From Lachnospiraceae bacterium UBA3316 (GTDB lineage Bacteria; Bacillota; Clostridia; Lachnospirales; Lachnospiraceae): a stretch of 12,660 bases of DNA. The notes under the pieces are model-generated. The model had not been told where the DNA came from and ran no database searches. It saw only the letters and a program-made list of their open reading frames with translations. Every line of letters starts with the position of its first letter. Positions within the stretch are counted from its first letter, which is position 1. The position numbers and the translations under genes were made by a program. Below, piece after piece: positions 7,486 to 12,660 of this stretch. The stretch is taken from NCBI GenBank assembly GCA_002361955.1, contig DESK01000015.1, positions 1 to 12,660 of the forward strand. Direction: 5' to 3'.

Positions 7486-7518
7486 ATGGCAGGAGAAAAC
7501 AGATCTCCTGCCATTTTT
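7486..7518 (+). terminator. Intrinsic terminator, 11-bp perfect stem
   Basis: ATGGCAGGAGA (7486-7496) pairs perfectly with TCTCCTGCCAT (7504-7514) over a 7-nt loop, followed by TTTTT on the plus strand. On the minus strand it is followed by TTTCC and lies ~85 nt past the stop of the GH3 gene, so it may also stop that transcript. On the minus strand a second stem of five G-C pairs (7449-7470 region) precedes a run of six T. Confidence 0.75.
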
Positions 7519-7599
7519 AATATGCCATATAGAAAACTCATTTCATGGATCACCGGATTGCCTGCATCCTGCGCAGACAATCCAGTAATTCTGCTGCTT

Positions 7600-8598
7600 T
7601 TAGAATGCCGAGATTTTCTCTGCCGCAAACTGGAGAATCAGAACGGCGTCGCTGGTGTCGGCAACACCGTCACGGTTTACATCCGCGCTTGCCGCCTCCT
7701 CAGAGGACAGGGTGCCAAGCTCTGCCGCGCTGCGGAGCACCTCCGCGCTGTCGCCTGTGGTGACCTTGCCGTCGCCGTTCACATCGCCCAGGAGACGTGC
7801 GTCCGCGATTTCCAGTGTCAGAGCCTTTACAGCCTCATTGATCTCATCCTGCTGTGCGTCTTCTTTATTGTATACCACAACGGCTGCTGCCAGCTCCTCT
7901 TCGATTCCCTCGATCGTCGCTGCCACATAGCTGTCCTTTGCGGCCAGAACCATCTCCGCCTTTGCGATCATGGCTGCCAAAGCCGCTTTGTTGCCTCTCA
8001 TCTGCAGGCCGACGATCGCGTCGATGACCTCACGGTATGCGTTGCTGATGGCGCTGTCTTCCCTGTCAGGATTATCCAGAACAGCTTTGCCGTTGGCGAT
8101 GGCTTCCTTCAGCGCGTCTACGCTGTCAGGGGTGTATTTGTCGCTGATCAGGCCTTCTGCTGTCTCGATCAGGTTTTTCAGAGAGATGAGATCCGCTTTC
8201 TCGGCAAGCTTTGCCAGCTCGTCCAGGATCGTATAGGTCGCGTCATCCACTGCTTCCTGTGATGCGTCCGCGTTTGCCAGAAGGTCTTTGCCGTCTGCTG
8301 AGGCGGCCTTCAGAGCGCTGGTATCTTCATAATTATTTGCGAGCTTCAGAAGCTTTTCCGCGCACTGGACCGCTGTCTCAAGATGTACGGTCTGCACGCC
8401 GTACGTCAGGCCGCCGATGGCGTTTACAAGAGCTATGGTTACATCTGTAACCTCTTTCTGTGTCGCACTGGGATCCGCCAGAACGGCTGCCGCTGCTGCC
8501 AGGGCGTCTGTCAGGACGCCGGCGCTTTCCTTTGTGTATATGGAAAGATCTTCCCGCGCCCATGTGTCGGACAGCGCCTGAAGAGAGTCTCTCATTGT
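7600..8598 (-). repeat. FIVAR-dockerin module, copy 2
   Basis: This ~332-codon module is paralogous to 1097-2089 and lies in the opposite orientation, so the two enzymes converge with 5.5 kb between them. FIVAR-dockerin tails are known from Clostridium perfringens glycoside hydrolases, where the pair binds an X82-type cohesin. The same use is inferred here. Confidence 0.75.
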
Positions 8599-11500
8599 GC
8601 CCATCATTCCGTCCTCTCTTGTCAGGGTAAATCTCAGCCAGTTTAGATTAGAACCGCTTTCCGTGAACGCAATCCTCAGGGTATGGATGCCGGCCTCCAA
8701 ATGTACACTCTGCGCATCCAGGGTTGTCCAGTTCTGCCAGCCGCCGGTATGTACCGGTTTAAAGCTTGTGACCACTTCACCGTCAATGACTACGTCAAAG
8801 GCGCCTGCGCCTGCGTTGGATGCCGTACGTGCAGACAGGTCATACTGACCGCTCTTCTCTACCCGGATCTGATACTGTGTCCATGCGCCTGCATCGCAGT
8901 AGCCAAGGTTATTGCCGCCGTCCGCATCGGAAGTAGCCTCGCCTCTTGCGGTCTGAGACCAGATGATGTTGTCGGCCGCCTTGAAATAGGTGTCATATCC
9001 GATTACCGGTGTCGGCGGATTCACGATCTTATCCTGGAATACATTCACTTTCATGATCATGTTCAGCAGACGGGTTACGCATGCCTCCATGTCGCTGCGT
9101 GTAACAATGCCTCTTTCCACTGCGGCGAGAACCGTTGCCGGAGAGCCTGACGGCATCTTCACGTCATTCCCTGCCAGAACCTCTCTTGCATGGTTGGAGT
9201 TGTTGCCCCAGTCTGTCATGAAAATTCCCGTGTATCCCCACTCGCCGCGGGCAATATTCGTCAGAAGATCTTTATTTTCAGAGGTTTCAATCCCATTAAT
9301 GTAGTTATAGGAAGTCATGATACTCCAGGGCTGTGCTTCCTTCACTGCGATCTCGAAGCCCTTCAGGTAGATCTCGCGCAGCGCCCGCTCGCTCATTCTG
9401 GAATCACTGCTGTTACGGTTTGTCTCCTTGTTATTTGCCGCAAAATGCTTCAGTGTAATGGATACGCCTTCCGACTGGCAGCCCGTTGTAATGGCAGCGG
9501 CCATTTTGCCTGTGATCAGCGGATCCTCCGAATAGTACTCAAAGTTACGTCCGCAAAGGGGATCTCTGTGAATGTTCATGCCAGGCGCCAGCCAGATATC
9601 AATGCCGTTGTTGTGCGCCTCAATGGCTGCGGCCCTGCCCACCTGCCCGATCAGGTCCACATCCCAGGTACAGGCCAGGAGTGTGGATACCGGCCATGCC
9701 GTACAGGTGGTGCCGATACGGATACCCTGGGGCCCGTCGGCTGTCATTGCATTTGGAATACCGTATTCCATCAGGTTGCCCATGCCTCCGGTATTTGCCA
9801 CGCCGGTGTTTGGCTGGCCCTGAAGCATTTCTGCCAACTGTTCGTCCGTGAGCTGATCCAGGAATGCATCCATCAGATCCTTGTTGTTGTAAACGTCGAT
9901 CAGCATGATTTTATCGGATGCAGCCGCAGACACCATGCGCACGGCCCTTGCCGCTGCCTTTGCCGCTGGCTGTGCAGCTTCCTTTTTCTCGATGGTAATA
10001 TAATCAACATTTGGATATTTGCTGTCAGAACATGTCAGGGTCAGAACCACATTGCCTGCCGGAAGGGTAACGGTTACCGGCTCCAGGTCTTCAAAATTAT
10101 ACCATTCCCCTGCGCCCTCGCCGCTTCCCGTCTGGATGGCCTCAACGGAGGCCGGGAATGCCGTTCCGTTCACAGAGATTCCGGGGTCAAACAGAAAGCC
10201 TGCACGGCCGTTTGCCGCATTTAAGATAATGTTATACTGGCCTGCCTCTGCAACCTTCAAATAGTAGGAAGCATAGTTGCCCGTATAATTCAAATATGCC
10301 ACGCATGCTTCCGTGTCATTGTTGAATTTCTCAATGCGGACCGCATTGTTGCTGGTTGTCATGCCGGACTCATCAAAGTCTTCGCCTTCAATCTTTGTCT
10401 GTCCCTCTGGGGCGACTGCCTTTTTGTAATAATCCTCGGGCTCGCCGACTCTTTCGATCCACATGTAATCGTAGTTCGGGTTGTTGCCGTTTGCCACGAA
10501 ACGGACGAGATTCTTGCCCTCTTCCAGGTTGATATAGAACGGCTTGCACTCGGCAAAGTTGTACCACTCGCTTTTTCCGCTGCCGTCTCCCGTTTGCGGT
10601 GCATTAAAGACGATGCCCGGCTGGTAGACGCCATTCACATAAACCTTAAAGCAGTTGGAAAGCTCTGCATAGCCGTTTGCCATGCTCATGATCACAGAGT
10701 ACCGGCCCGCCTGCTCTGCGGTCAGCTCATATTCCATGTACCTGCCTGCCGCGTTCAGGAATGCCAGACACCTCTTCTGTTCCAGATTGTCATTATAGTA
10801 AGATTCAACGCTAAGATTTCCGGAGGAAGTAATAAAGTTTTCGCTTTCTACAAGGGTAGCGCCTTCTGCTGCAACCGTGTAGTGGGGATCCATTTCTTCC
10901 GGTGTTTCCAGCTCCTCCCAGGTGCCGTCTGCCAGCAGCCTTCTTGTCAGCTGTGTGGGCGCGCATTGTTCGGATAACTGCTCGGTCACTGTATCCTCTG
11001 CCACCTGGTAGGTGAAACGGCTGCCCTGCTGCCCGGCGTTTTTGATGGAATTGCCCACATAAATCTCATAATCGCCCGCTTCCAGAACGTATGCGGATTT
11101 CTGGATCTTTCCGCTGTCATCATAGCTGGACATGTCAGTGATCGGGAAGCTCATGGTCAGAACCTGAGAGTCGCCGGGGGCGAGAAGGTCTGTCTTGTCA
11201 AAGGCTGCCAGCTCTTTGGCCGGTTTGCCAAGCTTGCCCTGGGGAGCGCTGAAGTAAACCTGTACCACTTCCTTGCCCGCCACGTCGCCGGTATTGGTAA
11301 CCTTTGCGGTGGCAATGATCTCTTCCTTTTCTGCCTTGACAGTTACGTCGCTGATCTCAAAGGTGGTATAAGAAAGTCCATAGCCGAACTCATAATTTAC
11401 TTTCTCATAATCCGGGTCGAAGGTTTCAAAATAGCGATAGCCCACAAAAATATCTTCTTCATAGTTTACAAAGGAGGAAGACTCATAGAAGGTATCGGAG

Positions 11501-12264
11501 CTTGGGTAATTCTCATAGGATTTCGCGAAGGTATCTACAAACTTACCCGAGGGGTTCACGTCTCCTACCAGGACGTCTGCCGTGGCAAGTCCGCCCTCCA
11601 TGCCTGCCTGCCATGCCATCAGTACGGAATCGATGCCCGGAATATCCTTGATCCAGGAGGTATCCAGAACAGCGCCCACATTGAGCACGACCACCGTCTT
11701 GTCAAATTTGGCCGCCACACGGGTCAGCAGCGCTGTTTCCGCGTCCGAAAGATAATAATCGCCTTTTCCGGCGCTGCGGTCGCTTCCCTCAGAGGAATAA
11801 CGTCCGATCGTCACCACCGCGGTGCCCGCGTTTTCTGCGGCCGCGTTCAGCATATCATCGGTGACTGTGATATTTGCGTCGTTGGTAATTCCGTTGGTGG
11901 TAACCTGCTCCGTATAAAAATCAACCAACGGCTGGTAGAGGGAAATTTTTCCTTCGTCCGCCTTGATTTGCATACCCTGCAGAATATTTCTTGTGTAGTC
12001 AACAACCGTCGCGCCGCTTCCGCCGCCGCCCCGCACATAATCAATCATAGCGCGTCCGAACATTGCGACCGTCTCACCCTGTGCGATGGGGAGTGCGCCG
12101 TTATTTTCCATGAGAACCATACCTTCTCCGGCCACCTGTCTGGTCAGATCGATATGTTCTTCAGGGGATTTTGCTTCCGCCGTCCTGCTGACTGCGGGGA
12201 CTGCTGTTGCGATCATGGCTGCCGTTAAGGCATACGCCATAATTTTTCGGAATTTCTTTTTCAT
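7600..12264 (-). CDS. Secreted GH3 glycosidase with permuted domain order, three CBM6-like modules, FIVAR repeats and dockerin
   Basis: A 1554-residue extracellular enzyme of the beta-glucosidase/beta-xylosidase family GH3. Residues 1-31 form a Sec signal peptide (MKKKFRK, hydrophobic core, TAEA before the cut). Residues ~44-262 are the GH3 C-terminal alpha/beta domain with likely acid/base Glu159 in RYSSEGSDR. Residues ~290-420 include a fibronectin-III-like domain. Residues ~462-606 and ~622-760 are CBM6-like modules (ESENF and EGEDF starts, WYNF, DYMWIER, VDYITIEK). An Ala-rich linker lies near 762-783. Residues ~795-1075 are the GH3 barrel: DGPQGIR at 843-849, GRNFEYYSEDP at 905-915, KHFAANN at 939-945, and nucleophile Asp1018 in FMTDWG. 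Residues ~1089-1215 are a third CBM6-like module, ~1223-1485 FIVAR repeats, and ~1490-1554 a type I dockerin (GDVNGDGKVTTGD, ADVNRDGVADTSD). Both catalytic residues are present, so activity is expected; the sugar specificity is unknown. ATG 12264 is chosen because AGGAAGGAG ends 7 nt before it and it places the signal peptide first. An in-frame extension to 12414 lacks both. Confidence 0.9.
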   Translation of the reverse strand: MKKKFRKIMAYALTAAMIATAVPAVSRTAEAKSPEEHIDLTRQVAGEGMVLMENNGALPIAQGETVAMFGRAMIDYVRGGGGSGATVVDYTRNILQGMQIKADEGKISLYQPLVDFYTEQVTTNGITNDANITVTDDMLNAAAENAGTAVVTIGRYSSEGSDRSAGKGDYYLSDAETALLTRVAAKFDKTVVVLNVGAVLDTSWIKDIPGIDSVLMAWQAGMEGGLATADVLVGDVNPSGKFVDTFAKSYENYPSSDTFYESSSFVNYEEDIFVGYRYFETFDPDYEKVNYEFGYGLSYTTFEISDVTVKAEKEEIIATAKVTNTGDVAGKEVVQVYFSAPQGKLGKPAKELAAFDKTDLLAPGDSQVLTMSFPITDMSSYDDSGKIQKSAYVLEAGDYEIYVGNSIKNAGQQGSRFTYQVAEDTVTEQLSEQCAPTQLTRRLLADGTWEELETPEEMDPHYTVAAEGATLVESENFITSSGNLSVESYYNDNLEQKRCLAFLNAAGRYMEYELTAEQAGRYSVIMSMANGYAELSNCFKVYVNGVYQPGIVFNAPQTGDGSGKSEWYNFAECKPFYINLEEGKNLVRFVANGNNPNYDYMWIERVGEPEDYYKKAVAPEGQTKIEGEDFDESGMTTSNNAVRIEKFNNDTEACVAYLNYTGNYASYYLKVAEAGQYNIILNAANGRAGFLFDPGISVNGTAFPASVEAIQTGSGEGAGEWYNFEDLEPVTVTLPAGNVVLTLTCSDSKYPNVDYITIEKKEAAQPAAKAAARAVRMVSAAASDKIMLIDVYNNKDLMDAFLDQLTDEQLAEMLQGQPNTGVANTGGMGNLMEYGIPNAMTADGPQGIRIGTTCTAWPVSTLLACTWDVDLIGQVGRAAAIEAHNNGIDIWLAPGMNIHRDPLCGRNFEYYSEDPLITGKMAAAITTGCQSEGVSITLKHFAANNKETNRNSSDSRMSERALREIYLKGFEIAVKEAQPWSIMTSYNYINGIETSENKDLLTNIARGEWGYTGIFMTDWGNNSNHAREVLAGNDVKMPSGSPATVLAAVERGIVTRSDMEACVTRLLNMIMKVNVFQDKIVNPPTPVIGYDTYFKAADNIIWSQTARGEATSDADGGNNLGYCDAGAWTQYQIRVEKSGQYDLSARTASNAGAGAFDVVIDGEVVTSFKPVHTGGWQNWTTLDAQSVHLEAGIHTLRIAFTESGSNLNWLRFTLTREDGMMGTMRDSLQALSDTWAREDLSIYTKESAGVLTDALAAAAAVLADPSATQKEVTDVTIALVNAIGGLTYGVQTVHLETAVQCAEKLLKLANNYEDTSALKAASADGKDLLANADASQEAVDDATYTILDELAKLAEKADLISLKNLIETAEGLISDKYTPDSVDALKEAIANGKAVLDNPDREDSAISNAYREVIDAIVGLQMRGNKAALAAMIAKAEMVLAAKDSYVAATIEGIEEELAAAVVVYNKEDAQQDEINEAVKALTLEIADARLLGDVNGDGKVTTGDSAEVLRSAAELGTLSSEEAASADVNRDGVADTSDAVLILQFAAEKISAF

Positions 12265-12289
12265 ATATTCGCTCCTTCCTGAAATAGTC

Positions 12290-12306
12290 TGTGCTTTCAA
12301 AGCACA
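12290..12306. promoter_or_regulatory. 17-bp perfect palindrome in the GH3 leader, candidate operator
   Basis: TGTGCTTT at 12290-12297 and AAAGCACA at 12299-12306 are exact reverse complements around a central C. The palindrome lies just upstream of the ribosome binding site of the GH3 gene, about 25 nt before the start codon. This place and symmetry suit a repressor operator, for example for a LacI-type regulator of sugar genes. The single-base spacer makes it a poor RNA hairpin unless the middle opens. No regulator for it lies in the window. Confidence 0.45.
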
Positions 12307-12340
12307 AGGTTCTGTTGCTTCCATCCGGACACAACACAAA

Positions 12341-12374
12341 ATTGCTCTTGGCCCTCCTCTCTTATGCGAGCAAT
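12341..12374 (-). other. Stem-loop in the GH3 leader
   Basis: ATTGCTC (12341-12347) and GAGCAAT (12368-12374) are a perfect 7-bp inverted repeat with a 20-nt loop in the untranslated leader. There is no U-tract after it, so it is not a simple terminator. It could be an mRNA-stabilising or regulatory hairpin, or chance. Confidence 0.3.
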
Positions 12375-12527
12375 GAATCTCCTTCAGACAATGCCCGGCT
12401 TGCCTTTTTATCACGCTGCTACGTTTGCGTTTATATTTGTATATTTTATCATCTTTTTTTCTATTTCTCTATGTAATTTTATTCGATTTATATAAAATTT
12501 TTATGATTTTTTTCCGGCCTTCGCGGG

Positions 12528-12565
12528 GGAAGCGTTACGCCCTGAAGCAGGCCTGGGACGCTTCC
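12528..12565. repeat. 8-bp inverted repeat upstream of the GH3 promoter region
   Basis: GGAAGCGT (12528-12535) and ACGCTTCC (12558-12565) are perfect reverse complements, 22 nt apart, in GC-rich sequence next to an AT-rich stretch. There is no T-run in the right place on either strand for a clear terminator. It may be the end of a neighbouring transcript outside the window, or a structural repeat. Confidence 0.3.
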
Positions 12566-12660
12566 TGCCAGGCAGCCGATGGGGGATAGGAAGGGAGGCG
12601 AGGGGCTTCTCGCATAATCGTGAAAATCGTAGAAAGTAAGCCTGAATTATTCACGGAACA

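Larger units (their letters stand above)
12265..12660 (-). other. Gene-free region: leader and probable promoter of the GH3 gene
   Basis: No gene is supported in these 396 bases. From the GH3 start outwards there is a ribosome binding site, a 17-bp palindrome (12290-12306), a stem-loop (12341-12374), an AT-rich stretch (about 12421-12517) and a GC-richer stretch containing an 8-bp inverted repeat (12528-12565). The AT-rich part contains minus-strand -10-like sequences such as TAAAAT and TATAAA, but I see no convincing -35, so no promoter is placed. The last ~95 bases show nothing recognisable. Confidence 0.5.

Noticed and set aside
7423..8262. Continuation of the plus-strand open frame that contains the phosphotrehalase fragment (to 437 codons)
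   Set aside because: After residue ILLEEGM it matches nothing of the family, crosses a terminator hairpin, and from 7600 is antisense to the well-supported GH3 gene.
9190..10224. 344-codon plus-strand open frame inside the GH3 gene
   Set aside because: It is antisense to the GH3 barrel and CBM6-like coding sequence with all motifs intact; there is no ribosome binding site or known domain.
12265..12414. Upstream in-frame starts for the GH3 gene, including GTG 12414 and ATG 12324
   Set aside because: They would bury the signal peptide, lack good ribosome binding sites, and pass through the palindrome and stem-loop; ATG 12264 has an ideal site and starts the signal peptide.
1..12660. CRISPR arrays, tRNA or rRNA genes, transposase or integrase genes
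   Set aside because: None was seen: no regularly spaced short direct repeats, no RNA gene signatures, and no recombinase motifs in any open frame.

Overview
The window looks like chromosomal DNA of a moderately GC-rich gut-type member of the Bacillota, most likely Lachnospiraceae or a relative. This is inferred from AGGAG-type ribosome binding sites, secreted glycoside hydrolases ending in FIVAR repeats plus a type I dockerin, a phosphotransferase-type trehalose locus, and a CoA-disulfide-reductase-like flavoprotein fused to redox modules typical of anaerobes. No database search was possible, so the assignment is tentative.

Layout. Bases 1 to about 245 are unidentified sequence that runs abruptly into the middle of a secreted protein gene (to 2089, + strand). 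What remains of that gene encodes cadherin-like domains, an NPCBM carbohydrate-binding module, FIVAR-type helical repeats and a dockerin. Hairpins at 2159-2230 separate it from a convergent gene at 2245-4815 (- strand). That gene encodes an 856-residue fusion: flavin disulfide reductase, rhodanese, a siroheme-type sulfite/nitrite reductase half, and a 2x[4Fe-4S] ferredoxin. A LysR-type regulator (4952-5944, + strand) is transcribed divergently from a compact shared promoter region.

Downstream of the regulator is a damaged trehalose locus. It holds an internal piece of treB (trehalose PTS EIIBC) joined directly to an internal piece of the phosphotrehalase gene (treC/treA). Both lack their ends, and a strong hairpin terminator follows at 7486-7518. 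On the - strand, 7600-12264 encodes a 1554-residue secreted GH3 glycosidase. Its domain order is permuted: the GH3 C-terminal domain comes first and the TIM barrel much later. It also carries three CBM6-like modules and ends in the same FIVAR-dockerin module as the first gene. The last ~400 bases hold its leader, with a 17-bp palindrome near the start, and an AT-rich probable promoter region.

How the genes work together. The two dockerin proteins would be secreted and docked to a cohesin-bearing partner, forming part of an extracellular carbohydrate-degrading complex. The fusion flavoprotein and its LysR regulator form an independent cytoplasmic sulfur/persulfide redox unit. The trehalose locus is no longer functional as it stands. 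Several sharp gene-to-gene junctions within 7.5 kb point either to recent deletions and rearrangement or to a chimeric assembly, and read mapping would separate these. The best candidates for something little described are the four-module sulfur redox fusion and the permuted dockerin-bearing GH3.
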